A DNA stretch of 64,000 nt from Nostoc sp. TCL26-01 (GTDB lineage Bacteria > Cyanobacteriota > Cyanobacteriia > Cyanobacteriales > Nostocaceae), in NCBI RefSeq assembly GCF_013393945.1, contig NZ_CP040297.1, forward strand, positions 5,683,296-5,747,295, written 5' to 3'. Below the pieces are notes generated by a model. That model ran no database searches. It saw only the letters and a program-made list of their open reading frames with translations, and was not told where the DNA came from. The position numbers were made by a program, and so were the translations under genes. The stretch's first letter is position 1. The number at the start of each line of letters is the position of its first letter. This document shows, piece by piece, positions 1 to 7,578 of this stretch.

Positions 1-212
1 CGATACACGAGGTTGGTTTTGTCTGTGGGTACTTGTGGGTGGTTGCAATGAACGCGGATGATTTCATCACTGATGGAATGCAATTCTATCTCGTCGGCTA
101 GGTCGATACTTTGCAATATCATCACTAACTCATGATAACCATCGGGGCGATCGCCGATGATTTCTAAATATAAGTTAATTTTGGCGGGGGCGATTAAATT
201 ATAAGAGTGCAT
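1..212 (-). CDS. ispE: 4-diphosphocytidyl-2-C-methyl-D-erythritol kinase, N-terminal part (cut by window edge)
   Basis: The first 70 codons can be read on the minus strand from an ATG at 212; the rest lies outside the window. The N-terminus carries the GHMP-kinase opening APAKINLYLEIIGDRPDGYHE, which in IspE binds the diphosphocytidyl-methylerythritol substrate. IspE phosphorylates CDP-ME in the methylerythritol phosphate route to isoprenoids (carotenoids, phytol, quinones). It starts 48 bp downstream of the ksgA stop on the same strand, and ksgA-ispE is a common pairing in bacteria, so the two are probably cotranscribed. The spacer holds a short GAGTGAGGGAGTGA-type repeat. Confidence 0.9.
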   Translation of the reverse strand, partial: MHSYNLIAPAKINLYLEIIGDRPDGYHELVMILQSIDLADEIELHSISDEIIRVHCNHPQVPTDKTNLVY

Positions 213-260
213 TTTTAGTGCTGAGTGAGGAAGTGAGCGAGTGAGGGAGTGATGAGTAAC

Positions 261-1079
261 TTATTCACTTGTGAGTAGGTTACTTAAAGTTACCCATTGC
301 TGGGTGCTGATATCTTCAGCTCTAGCTTGGGGGTTTATATTTAATTGTTCCAGTAATTGTGTCAGGCGATCGCGGTCTATAACTGATGGCAAATTATTTC
401 TTAGCATTTTGCGTTTAGCGGCGAATCCTAACTTTACTAAATTTTCTAATCGTTTGGGGTCAGTTGCGGGAATTTCTATCTGTCGGGGACGCAACTTGAC
501 GACTGCTGAATCTACTTTTGGTGGTGGTTCAAAGGCGCTGGCGGGGACATGACAAATTAATTCACACTCTGCTAAATACTGCACTCTGACAGATAATGCT
601 CCAAAGGTTCTAGACCCAGGTTTAGCATATAGCCTTTCTGCTACTTCTTTTTGGATGAGTAAGACTATTGAGTCAAATGGTGTTGAGTTAGGATAGGCGA
701 TCGTTCCTAAGAGTTTTTCAATAATCGGCCCGGTAATATTGTAAGGAATATTTGCCACAACTTTATTGGGATTTTGAAAGTTAGGAAATCCCCCTAAATG
801 AGATGGTAAATCTAAAGTCAGAAAATCTCCTTGTAATAGTAAGAAATTTTCTCGTTTCCCTAATTGTTTCGCCAACAATGCACATAAATCTCTATCAATT
901 TCTACGGCGACTAAAGACTGTACTAAAGGTAGTAAACGCCTTGTCAAAATACCTGTACCGGGGCCGATTTCCAAAATCCGATCATTTGTACTACACCCTG
1001 CGGCTTTAGCGATCGCATCGAGTGCCTTGTCACTTTTGAGCCAATGTTGAGCAAATACCTTGCGCGGTCGTACCATCAA
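261..1079 (-). CDS. ksgA: 16S rRNA (adenine1518-N6/adenine1519-N6)-dimethyltransferase
   Basis: This 272-residue protein has the normal KsgA/RsmA length. It transfers four methyl groups from SAM to two adjacent adenines in the 3'-terminal hairpin of 16S rRNA during late 30S maturation. Visible motifs are the SAM-binding loop EIGPGTGILT (about 37-46), the acidic VEIDRD (59-64) and the catalytic NIPYNITGP (110-118, an N-I-P-Y motif). The C-terminal helical domain ends in the typical KRKMLRNNLP stretch. The start could be Met1 or Met2. It is followed on the same strand by ispE. Confidence 0.95.
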   Translation of the reverse strand: MMVRPRKVFAQHWLKSDKALDAIAKAAGCSTNDRILEIGPGTGILTRRLLPLVQSLVAVEIDRDLCALLAKQLGKRENFLLLQGDFLTLDLPSHLGGFPNFQNPNKVVANIPYNITGPIIEKLLGTIAYPNSTPFDSIVLLIQKEVAERLYAKPGSRTFGALSVRVQYLAECELICHVPASAFEPPPKVDSAVVKLRPRQIEIPATDPKRLENLVKLGFAAKRKMLRNNLPSVIDRDRLTQLLEQLNINPQARAEDISTQQWVTLSNLLTSE

Positions 1080-1273
1080 TTTTCCTTACTATATCTAAGT
1101 TTCAGTATTTCTCAAATAATCCATTTCTTACTTTTTTCTTACTTTTAATTGTAAAATTTTATTGCTATTTCCATAAAATAATTGATTTATTTTACGTTAA
1201 GTGGTATTGGAGTTTGTCTTTGTTGTCGGAATTGAGGGAAGATATAACTATTGTGCCAGAGTCAGGCAATCGC

Positions 1274-1687
1274 TCAGTAATTCATCTCCCAATCTTCAAT
1301 CTGTAAACCATTGACGCGACTAAATTCTCTTGTATTGTGTGTAACTAAGATTAAATTATGTGCTTTGGCAATTGATGCAATCTGTAAATCATAAGGGCCG
1401 ATAGGCGTACCTAAATTTGCTAGTTCAGCACGAATTATCCCAAAAATTGTCGCGGCTACATCATCAAAAGTGAAAGAGACAAAATGATTAAGAAACGATG
1501 ACTGTAAAGCTAAAGTTTGTTCAGGATTCTTACTTCTTTTAGCACCATAAAATAGTTCAGCTTTCACAACAGAACAAATAGCAATATCCGGTGGTGACAA
1601 AGATTCTAAACGTCGTCGCACCCCAGACATAGGGCGATTGAGATAAACAATGCAAGCATTGGTATCCAATAAATAAATCACTCCCAT
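1274..1687 (-). CDS. vapC: PIN-domain ribonuclease toxin, VapC type
   Basis: A 137-residue PIN-domain protein. The acidic metal-binding positions expected of VapC endonucleases are all visible: D8 in LLDTNA, E44 in KAELFYGA, D100 in GPYDLQIA, with N118 in THNTREF. Known VapC toxins cleave tRNA or rRNA and stop translation until neutralised. The gene overlaps the 3' end of the antitoxin gene by 10 bp, the usual coupled toxin-antitoxin arrangement. The RNA target cannot be read from sequence. Confidence 0.88.
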   Translation of the reverse strand: MGVIYLLDTNACIVYLNRPMSGVRRRLESLSPPDIAICSVVKAELFYGAKRSKNPEQTLALQSSFLNHFVSFTFDDVAATIFGIIRAELANLGTPIGPYDLQIASIAKAHNLILVTHNTREFSRVNGLQIEDWEMNY

Positions 1688-1941
1688 GACTCCCGAACTT
1701 CGTACTCACCTTGGGGATACCTCACCAGAGGATCATCTTGTAGACAACCAGCAGTCTGTTCAAAAAAACCAGCAGGCCAGCCAAGTTCTTCTGGTGTTTG
1801 TGGTTTGATTTTTACCTCAGCATAACCCGTGGCAAACATCGTCAACGCATCAATAATCACTTCCTCAGCCGAAGCATATTTACCGCTTTCAACTTGAATT
1901 TGGATGAACTGTTCAAGTTCTGGAGTTAAGGAGACATTCAT
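1678..1941 (-). CDS. Antitoxin of the PIN toxin, ParD/RHH-like
   Basis: An 87-residue protein whose first 35 residues (VSLTPELEQFIQIQVESGKY, then SAEEVIIDAL) fit the ribbon-helix-helix domain of ParD antitoxins, which bind their own operator. The acidic, tryptophan-containing C-terminal tail (GWPAGFFEQTAG...) is probably the part that wraps the toxin. ParD normally partners a ParE toxin, while here the next gene is a PIN/VapC toxin, so this is a mixed pairing. The pair probably represses its own promoter in the AT-rich spacer at about 1942-2040. Confidence 0.82.
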   Translation of the reverse strand: MNVSLTPELEQFIQIQVESGKYASAEEVIIDALTMFATGYAEVKIKPQTPEELGWPAGFFEQTAGCLQDDPLVRYPQGEYEVRESWE

Positions 1942-2048
1942 AGATTCATCTGCAAGGGTAATTTCCCATAACTATTTTAGATAATCAGGGTGTAGACAAG
2001 CTTGAAAATAAGTGAGCAAGCTTTCACCCCTCTATATATATTTATGCA

Positions 2049-2078
2049 AAAATACTAAAAAACACCTAACCTAGTATG
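2049..2078 (+). promoter_or_regulatory. Leader motif shared by the TCD1 and caspase genes, copy 1
   Basis: The block AATACTAAAAAACACCTAACCTAGTATG, preceded by a TATATATAT tract at 2032-2044, runs into the start codon of the TCD1 gene. A near-identical block lies at 2657-2687 ahead of the caspase gene. Conservation of the leader in both places suggests either a common regulatory element or a tandem duplication. Confidence 0.55.
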
Positions 2079-2468
2079 CCAGACACACCACCAGACAGCA
2101 TTTGGATAGTCACCGATGAAGCACCGCAAATTTCTCTACCTGATGGCGCAAAAAGTGCCATTAATAATAAACGCGGCTGGGAAGAAGAAGCAGACAGAGA
2201 AGTTATTCCTAGTAAAAGTGTAGGCGATGCAGTGAAGGTGAGCGCACAGACACTAGAGCAAAACATGACTAACTTTCTCCAAGTAGTAGGACGCTTGTTT
2301 AGTCGTGCAGAAAAAGAAGCCGGTGTGAATTCAGGGTTACAGCTAGAAGAAATAGAGTTATCCGTAGAGATTAGTGGCGAAGGGGAAGTTAAATTAATTG
2401 GTAACGGTGCGAAAGCTGGGGGTAAAGGAGCAATTAAACTGACATTTAGGCGACAAGAAGCCAAGTAA
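2076..2468 (+). CDS. Trypsin-co-occurring domain 1 (TCD1, CU044_2847-like) protein
   Basis: A 130-residue soluble protein. The C-terminal half (LEEIELSVEISGEGEV, then GNGAKAGGKGAIKLTFRR) has the pattern of the trypsin-co-occurring domain 1 family: an acidic strand, a core that is Gly/Ala-rich, and a final beta strand. These small domains are known mainly beside trypsin-, caspase- or NTPase-type effectors in bacterial conflict systems and are thought to be regulatory or sensor adaptors. Here the next gene on the same strand encodes a caspase-FGE protein. The N-terminal 60 residues are variable and I recognise nothing in them. Family assignment is by pattern memory, not by a search. Confidence 0.7.
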   Translation: MPDTPPDSIWIVTDEAPQISLPDGAKSAINNKRGWEEEADREVIPSKSVGDAVKVSAQTLEQNMTNFLQVVGRLFSRAEKEAGVNSGLQLEEIELSVEISGEGEVKLIGNGAKAGGKGAIKLTFRRQEAK

Positions 2469-2684
2469 GATACTAAAAATATACTCCACCAGAAGCGATC
2501 GCACTTGGTATACTTCAAACGAGACTCAGAATCAAAACTCAGCGAACCTCTGCGTTAAAAAATGAGTGCGATCGCATTCAACACACCACCACAACTAAGA
2601 CAATAATAAGCGATCGCTCTTTGCTCTTACTACCCATATACATATATATATGCGAAGATACTAAGAAAAACCACTTAACCTAGT

Positions 2685-2702
2685 ATGTTTAGGCGACAAT
2701 AA
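2685..2702 (+). pseudogene. Collapsed remnant of a second TCD1 copy (start and end fused)
   Basis: After the second copy of the leader motif (2657-2687), the start codon is followed directly by TTTAGGCGACAA and a stop (Met-Phe-Arg-Arg-Gln). The intact TCD1 gene ends in the same TTTAGGCGACAA followed by GAAGCCAAG and its stop; here TAACCCAAG follows. The simplest reading is that a tandem duplicate of the TCD1 gene lost nearly all of its body, leaving leader, start codon and tail just before the caspase gene at 2713. The five-codon ORF probably has no product of its own. Confidence 0.5.
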
Positions 2703-2712
2703 CCCAAGCGAG

Positions 2713-4506
2713 ATGGTAAAAAATTGGGCGATCGCGATCGGCATTAACCAGTATGATTTACTGCAACCGCTAAATTATGCCAAGCGGGATGCACAGTTGA
2801 TGCAGCAGTTTCTTGGCAACGAGGCTGGGTTTGAGAAGGTTTTCTATTTCTCCGATGACTCCCCCGATGTTGCTGGAAAATCAACCCGTCCCACTCGCAC
2901 CAACTTATTACGCATTTTGCGACAGTTATTTAACAACCCCTTCATGGGTGCAGGGGATAATTTTTGGTTCTTCTTCAGTGGGCATGGAATCCGCCATGCT
3001 AACCGCGATTATCTCATGCCCTGTGACGGCGACCCAGAAGATATCGAAAATACAGCCATTCCCATTAACTTTGTCACCGAACGCCTGCGTCGTTGTGGTG
3101 CAGATAACGTTGTCTTAATTTTGGATGCTTGTCGCAATCAAAGTCAAAAAAGTGGTGAAGGGATAGGACGACAAACAGCTGAAGAAGCACGTCAACAAGG
3201 CGTTATCAGCATATTTTCCTGTAGTCCCCAAGAATATTCTTATGAAATACAAGCATTACAACAAGGTGCTTTTACCACAGCCTTATTGGAAGGTTTAGGC
3301 ATTCAAGGTAAATGTGCCACAGTGGAAAGGCTGAACCAGTATCTCAACCTGCGTGTACCGGAAATTGTGCGTCAGCATATAAATAAGAGACAGACACCAT
3401 ACATTATTGCCGAGCCTATCAGTAAATCTCACTTGATACTCGTACCCAAATATGCAACCCTCGCTGATATTGCCACGCTGAAAAATGATGCCTATCAAGC
3501 AGAAGTAAAGAAAAATTTAGATTTGGCAGAGCAATTATGGATTCGGGTATTAGCTGCTGCTTCTGGTTCAGATATGGATGCGATTGACGCAATTAAAAGA
3601 ATTGACCGATTGAGATGGGAACGTCAAGTAAATTTGCCACTCCCTATTGATACTCCTGAAAGTTCTATTAAGGGAACATCTACAATTGAAAAAAATCCAT
3701 TACAAATCTTTCAGTTTGAAGTGGTGACGGTAAATTCACAAGGAAGCATTACTAACCGCAGCAACAGGGAAGCAAAATATTTGGTTGAACAATTGGGGAA
3801 TGGTGTCACCTTGGAAATGGTACAGATACCAGGGGGAACATTTACGATGGGTTCATCAGCAGAGGAAGTGGGAAGACGTGCAGATGAAAGTTCTCAGCAT
3901 CAGGTAACAGTCCCTGGATTCTTTATGGGGAAATATGAAGTTACTCAAGCCCAGTATCAAGCGATTATGGGGGCTAATCCTTCTAACTTTAAAGGTGAGA
4001 AACGACCAGTAGAACAAGTGAGTTGGAATGATGCGGTAGAGTTTTGTAACAAACTTAGTCAAAAGACAGGGCGTAAGTATAGACTACCTAGTGAAGCAGA
4101 ATGGGAATACGCTTGTCGTGCAGGGACTACTACGCCATTTTATTTTGGGGAAACAATTACCACTGATTTAGTTAACTACGATGGTAACTATACTTATAGT
4201 TCTGCGCCAAAAGGAAAATATCGTCAACAAACAACTCCTGTAGACGCTTTTCCGCCCAATGCCTTTGGTTTACACGATATGCACGGCAATGTTTGGGAAT
4301 GGTGTCAAGACCACTGGCATGATTATTACAATGGCGCACCCATAAATGATAGTGCGTGGCTTGAGAATGATAATAGTATTCGTCTGCTGCATGGTGGTTC
4401 TTGGAACTTCAGCCCAGTGGTCTGTCGCAGTGCGAACCGTCTCAGGAGTTCAGCCGTCAACCGCTACAGCGGTTTCGGTTTTCGCGTCGTTCTAGTTTCC
4501 GAGTGA
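2713..4506 (+). CDS. Caspase-like (C14) peptidase fused to a formylglycine-generating-enzyme (FGE/C-lectin) domain
   Basis: A 597-residue two-domain protein. Residues 1-245 form a caspase/metacaspase p20-like domain with the catalytic dyad visible as H91 (FFFSGHG) and C140 (ILDACRNQ). Residues about 250-350 are a linker containing a short helical repeat. Residues about 362-597 are an FGE-sulfatase domain (GGTFTMGS, EVTQAQYQAIMG, LPSEAEWEYACRAG, MHGNVWEWCQDH, LHGGSW, GFGFRVV). Such fusions occur in cyanobacterial conflict or cell-death systems, where the C-lectin-like FGE domain is taken to be the sensor and the caspase the effector. The last 38 residues look like a DGR variable region. The TCD1 gene lies just upstream. 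The natural trigger and substrate are unknown. Confidence 0.9.
   Translation: MVKNWAIAIGINQYDLLQPLNYAKRDAQLMQQFLGNEAGFEKVFYFSDDSPDVAGKSTRPTRTNLLRILRQLFNNPFMGAGDNFWFFFSGHGIRHANRDYLMPCDGDPEDIENTAIPINFVTERLRRCGADNVVLILDACRNQSQKSGEGIGRQTAEEARQQGVISIFSCSPQEYSYEIQALQQGAFTTALLEGLGIQGKCATVERLNQYLNLRVPEIVRQHINKRQTPYIIAEPISKSHLILVPKYATLADIATLKNDAYQAEVKKNLDLAEQLWIRVLAAASGSDMDAIDAIKRIDRLRWERQVNLPLPIDTPESSIKGTSTIEKNPLQIFQFEVVTVNSQGSITNRSNREAKYLVEQLGNGVTLEMVQIPGGTFTMGSSAEEVGRRADESSQHQVTVPGFFMGKYEVTQAQYQAIMGANPSNFKGEKRPVEQVSWNDAVEFCNKLSQKTGRKYRLPSEAEWEYACRAGTTTPFYFGETITTDLVNYDGNYTYSSAPKGKYRQQTTPVDAFPPNAFGLHDMHGNVWEWCQDHWHDYYNGAPINDSAWLENDNSIRLLHGGSWNFSPVVCRSANRLRSSAVNRYSGFGFRVVLVSE
4393..4500 (+). other. 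Putative variable region (VR) of a diversity-generating retroelement
   Basis: The 3' end of the caspase-FGE gene encodes GGSW...CRSANR...GFGFRVV, the C-lectin segment that DGRs diversify in cyanobacteria. The presumed variable codons are TTC, AGC, GTG, GTC, CTC, AGT, GTC, TAC, AGC, GGT and TTC. Most end in C and could come from AAC or AAT by changes at A only, while the rest of this gene prefers A or T at third positions. A small inverted repeat, GAGT-GAGG-ACTC, overlaps the stop codon. No reverse transcriptase or template repeat lies in this window, so it would be a remote target. Confidence 0.55.
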
Positions 4507-4849
4507 GGACTCCTTGCCCTTTGCCCTTTTGCCCTCTTGCTCTTTACACTTCTTTATTTTTCCCTCCGCCTCTGGCGGAACGATTTTTTTATTTGGGTAT
4601 TTCACATCAAAACCTATTTTGATGCTTACTAAAACTCACCACAAATATTTTTTAAACCCAAACACATCATCAATATCAATAAAAATGTCACACCCAATAA
4701 TCATATTGTACACCATGATGATCCTGTAGAGACGTTGCCTTGCAACGTCTCTACAATATGGTTGACAACACATACAATACTCGATGACATCATCAATCAA
4801 AATACAACGCACATTCATAGTTTTTCAACGCCTAGTGCAAATTCCGCGC
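4507..4849. other. Gene-free convergent spacer
   Basis: Between the caspase gene and the oppositely oriented RRM gene. It begins with a CCTTTGCCCTTTTGCCC simple tract and contains one copy of the 30-bp palindromic repeat at 4725-4755. The few open frames are short and AT-rich with no recognisable product. Confidence 0.7.
4725..4755. repeat. 30-bp palindromic repeat, copy 1 (TGTAGAGACGTTGC...)
   Basis: TGTAGAGACGTTGC followed, after CT, by its exact inverse complement. It lies between the convergent caspase and RRM genes and could fold as a bidirectional terminator. Further copies are at 10775, 16147, 18969, 29306, 37385, 55808 and 56643. Confidence 0.85.
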
Positions 4850-4880
4850 AAAAAAGGCTCAAGCAGAAATACTTGAGCCT
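4850..4880 (-). terminator. Rho-independent terminator of the RRM gene
   Basis: On the minus strand a 9-bp stem (AGGCTCAAG/CTTGAGCCT, 8-nt loop) is followed by a run of T residues, 33 bp past the RRM stop codon. This is a standard intrinsic terminator. Confidence 0.88.
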
Positions 4881-4913
4881 CCACTAAATCAAATTAATTT
4901 ATTGAACAACAAC

Positions 4914-5222
4914 TTAGTAACGGTTACGTCCGCCGTATCCACCACCACGGTTACCGCCACCACCAAAGGAACCTCTATCTTCTTTGGGTTTAGCCTTGTT
5001 CACTTTCAAGTCGCGTCCCATCCACTCAGCACCATCAAGAGCTTCGATAGCAGCTGTTTCTTCTGCATCAGAACCCATTTCCACAAAACCAAAGCCGCGT
5101 ACACGACCTGTTTCACGGTCTGTAGGTAGTTGAACACGCTTCACAGAACCATATTCTGCAAACACAGCATTCAAGCTCTCTTCTGTAACATCGTAAGAAA
5201 GATTGCCTACGTAAACTGACAT
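4914..5222 (-). CDS. Cyanobacterial RRM-type RNA-binding protein (cold-induced Rbp family)
   Basis: A 102-residue protein consisting of one RNA recognition motif plus a short glycine/arginine-rich tail (after residue 82, GSFGGGGNRGGGYGGRNRY). RNP2 is VYVGNL (3-8) and RNP1 is RGFGFVEM (42-49). This is the Rbp family of cyanobacteria, many members of which rise in the cold and bind RNA in the cytoplasm as chaperones or in mRNA localisation. The gene has its own terminator downstream and a hairpin over its Shine-Dalgarno sequence upstream, so expression is probably controlled at translation. Which Rbp paralogue it is cannot be told from this window. Confidence 0.92.
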   Translation of the reverse strand: MSVYVGNLSYDVTEESLNAVFAEYGSVKRVQLPTDRETGRVRGFGFVEMGSDAEETAAIEALDGAEWMGRDLKVNKAKPKEDRGSFGGGGNRGGGYGGRNRY

Positions 5223-5228
5223 AGATTG

Positions 5229-5269
5229 TCTCCGAAATGATAAATGTGTAGAGATTTATGTTTCGGAGA
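5229..5269 (-). promoter_or_regulatory. Hairpin sequestering the Shine-Dalgarno of the RRM gene
   Basis: On the mRNA strand, TCTCCGAAA pairs with TTTCGGAGA (9 bp), and inside it ATAAAT pairs with ATTTAT. The right arm holds GGAG, which lies 7 nt before the ATG, so ribosome access needs this stem to open or be bound. The 5' UTR of the related rbpA1 gene of Anabaena is known to take part in cold regulation; a similar role here is inferred. Confidence 0.7.
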
Positions 5270-5591
5270 AAAGTTTGTAAATACCAAAAACAAAATACCT
5301 GTCAATACTAAAAACAAAAGCTGTTAACCGAAATAACTCTCGCCTCCCATCATTGCATATTAGGTCAGTTTTGGGGAGGAAACACAAAAAAGCGTCACAT
5401 AAAGTCATATGAGCAATTTATAGCTAAGTATCATCAGAAATTAAATATATTAAGAGTGTTGATGGTTTAAGTGCGTAAGTCCTATAATCTCAGCTTGAGG
5501 TAAAAAAATATCATAGGTAGCTAGAGTGTTATACTAAGCGGCATGATCTGATATTGTTTGCGTAATTAGCACGTTTTAACGTGTATAAAGT
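5270..5591. other. Promoter-side spacer of the RRM gene, no gene seen
   Basis: AT-rich sequence between the divergent RRM gene and the small hypothetical gene at 5592. It must carry the RRM promoter and a long 5' UTR. I see no convincing ORF or repeat. Confidence 0.6.
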
Positions 5592-5900
5592 ATGAAAATC
5601 GCTGCGGATGTCATTCCAGAGTTTGAGAAATTATTTAGACAGAAATTACAACTAAATAATTGTAAACTGAAGAAAAAAAGACAAGAAAATAATTATGAAA
5701 TTATTACTCCTGCCAGAGACGTTTTTTTGATGTATTGGTGCGAATTTCCGGAAATTAACTTGATATATCAGCCTATCGGGATACGCACAAAGCAGACTCT
5801 CGTCTATGAAAAGGCTATTCGTGACCATATTAATTTTTGTGTGACGAGCATCCAGGGGAAATCTCACTCTACCGTCGCTAGTGTAGAGCAAGAAAACTAA
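5592..5900 (+). CDS. Hypothetical protein, 102 aa
   Basis: A lysine-rich N-terminal half (about residues 4-36, probable helix with KLKKKRQ) followed by beta-type sequence (LMYWCEFPEINLIYQPIG). No signal peptide or membrane segment is visible and I recognise no family. It stands alone between the RRM gene and the recombinase gene. There is no clear Shine-Dalgarno before the ATG. AT-rich codon use unlike the housekeeping genes and its place beside a recombinase would fit acquired DNA, but it could also be a chance frame. Confidence 0.45.
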   Translation: MKIAADVIPEFEKLFRQKLQLNNCKLKKKRQENNYEIITPARDVFLMYWCEFPEINLIYQPIGIRTKQTLVYEKAIRDHINFCVTSIQGKSHSTVASVEQEN

Positions 5901-6071
5901 GACTTTTTATTTCTAGTATTTAAGATATCTTCGTGGATGTGACTAGTAAAAGTACAACAAAGTCTGCTATGGATATTTTACCTTCATAAATTGAGTATCT
6001 ATAGCAGCCTTTTTACTCTATCTGAAAAGCGATACCTCCGATAAGCTAGCGCTAACCCCAGAAATTCTCGT

Positions 6072-7574
6072 TTAAATCAATAATTCACCCAATTGATGCT
6101 GAACTAACAAGCTTCTGAGTGTAGCATTTTCAGCCTTAAGAGCTAAATTCTCAGCTTCTAACTCATTAATTCTTTCCTTCATCGCTTCTTTTGTAGTTCC
6201 TTGTCGATGGATGACTACCTCTTGATAAATTGCTAAATTCGTATCTTCATTCATCCATCTTTGATATGTTTTAGTATGTTCTTGGACTGTATGACCCATG
6301 TAATCTGCCATCGTCTTGATAGGAACTCGTAAACGATGACCACGAATAGCATAAGCATGACGTAAATCATAAGGTCTAAAGCCTGTATCAGCAGTTCTAA
6401 ATTTGATGTAAAGTTTTGCTGTTTTATTATTCAGTTTTCCTTCGTTGTGAGGAAACCTAATATCTTTTAACTTGAATAAATCTACCCAATGGGGATGTAG
6501 TGGCGGAATTCCACAGCTACGTTCACCAGTTTTAGTCCCATCGGTGAGGCGGGGATTTAAATTTACTAGATGAAAAGTATTTGCTGGATTGATAAATGCT
6601 GCTATATCTACGGCAAATAATTCATGAGGTCTTAAGCCATAGGTAGCTAACATTCCATAAGCCCATTGCCATTGTTCTGGTTGTGTAATGTTTTCTTTAC
6701 TTGTGTATACTGATAAAGGCAAACCAATCTTAGTAAAACCTTGGATAATCTCCTCATCTGTAGGTATCTTGCGGATAGTGGGATGAGGTTTAGGAGTAGC
6801 ATAGGCGTGAATTGTTTTAAAATCATCAATACCGCAAAATTCACAGAATTTCTTTAATTGCCATACCAGAAAAAATCTAGATGATGTATTGGGTTGAGTC
6901 TTTTCTAAAGCTATTTCTAAAGCTTGAGCAGACATGGGTACATCTTGGGGTAACTTTTTCAGATGTCTAATATAATGAGTTTCCCAAGTCCTAATTCCTC
7001 GGCGATTTTGTTCATGAGTTTTCCAAAACTCACGCTCATATTCTTGAATCAATTCGCTAATTAGTTTGCCAGAATTAATATCATGAATAACTTCTATTTT
7101 TTGTGCTTGCTTACCTAGTAACTCTGGTGTCCACTGAAACTGCTTCGTAATTAACGACAAATCTAATTCCCGTGCTTTTAATACTGCCATTTTTACCCCA
7201 GCATCACTAGCAGCAAACCCACAGGAAATCGTATATTGTTTATTCGGACTACCTTGTTTACCAACATCCCCCGGTTTACACGGGAAAGTGCCTTGTAAGC
7301 CGATACTTTTGGCACTGGTAAGTTTGAGTCTAATCTTGACTCTATCTAGACTTAATGCTGCGTTAGCCTGGTGAATAGCGTGCTTAATTCGTAGATATTC
7401 ACGCTCTATTTTAGCTGGTTCATCAGCTTGTTTCCCTTTCCATTGTTTCCATTTCGACGGTTCCCATTGCTCAATTGGTGTACCATCCCATGCTGATTTT
7501 CGCGGGTCAAAGGTATAAGGCATAGGCTTTAATGAAGCGCTGTCTTGGTTTTGAAGATAGCCAATAATAGCCAA
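6072..7574 (-). CDS. Tyrosine-type site-specific recombinase/integrase
   Basis: A 500-residue protein with the phage-integrase catalytic domain at about 300-445. Visible residues are R315 (YGLRPHEL), a candidate lysine at 348 (GTKTGER), R405-H406 (PYDLRHAYAIR), H428 (MGHT) and the nucleophile Y437 (KTYQRW). The position usually taken by the first His of the HxxR box is Tyr402. The region about 160-260 is the SAM-like core-binding part. A leucine/glutamate heptad at about 465-495 (ERINELEAENLALKAEN) predicts a coiled coil. Related enzymes in Nostoc excise or integrate elements. No excisionase or clear attachment repeat lies next to it, so its substrate is unknown. Confidence 0.85.
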   Translation of the reverse strand: MAIIGYLQNQDSASLKPMPYTFDPRKSAWDGTPIEQWEPSKWKQWKGKQADEPAKIEREYLRIKHAIHQANAALSLDRVKIRLKLTSAKSIGLQGTFPCKPGDVGKQGSPNKQYTISCGFAASDAGVKMAVLKARELDLSLITKQFQWTPELLGKQAQKIEVIHDINSGKLISELIQEYEREFWKTHEQNRRGIRTWETHYIRHLKKLPQDVPMSAQALEIALEKTQPNTSSRFFLVWQLKKFCEFCGIDDFKTIHAYATPKPHPTIRKIPTDEEIIQGFTKIGLPLSVYTSKENITQPEQWQWAYGMLATYGLRPHELFAVDIAAFINPANTFHLVNLNPRLTDGTKTGERSCGIPPLHPHWVDLFKLKDIRFPHNEGKLNNKTAKLYIKFRTADTGFRPYDLRHAYAIRGHRLRVPIKTMADYMGHTVQEHTKTYQRWMNEDTNLAIYQEVVIHRQGTTKEAMKERINELEAENLALKAENATLRSLLVQHQLGELLI

Positions 7575-7578
7575 GAAG

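Noticed and set aside
4393..4506. A local DGR with its own reverse transcriptase.
   Set aside because: No reverse-transcriptase ORF or second near-copy (template repeat) is present in this window; only a remote-target reading remains.
6072..7574. Making the tyrosine recombinase the integrase of the tilS cassette.
   Set aside because: It is 35 kb away, has no matching attachment repeat beside it, and no sequence links the two.
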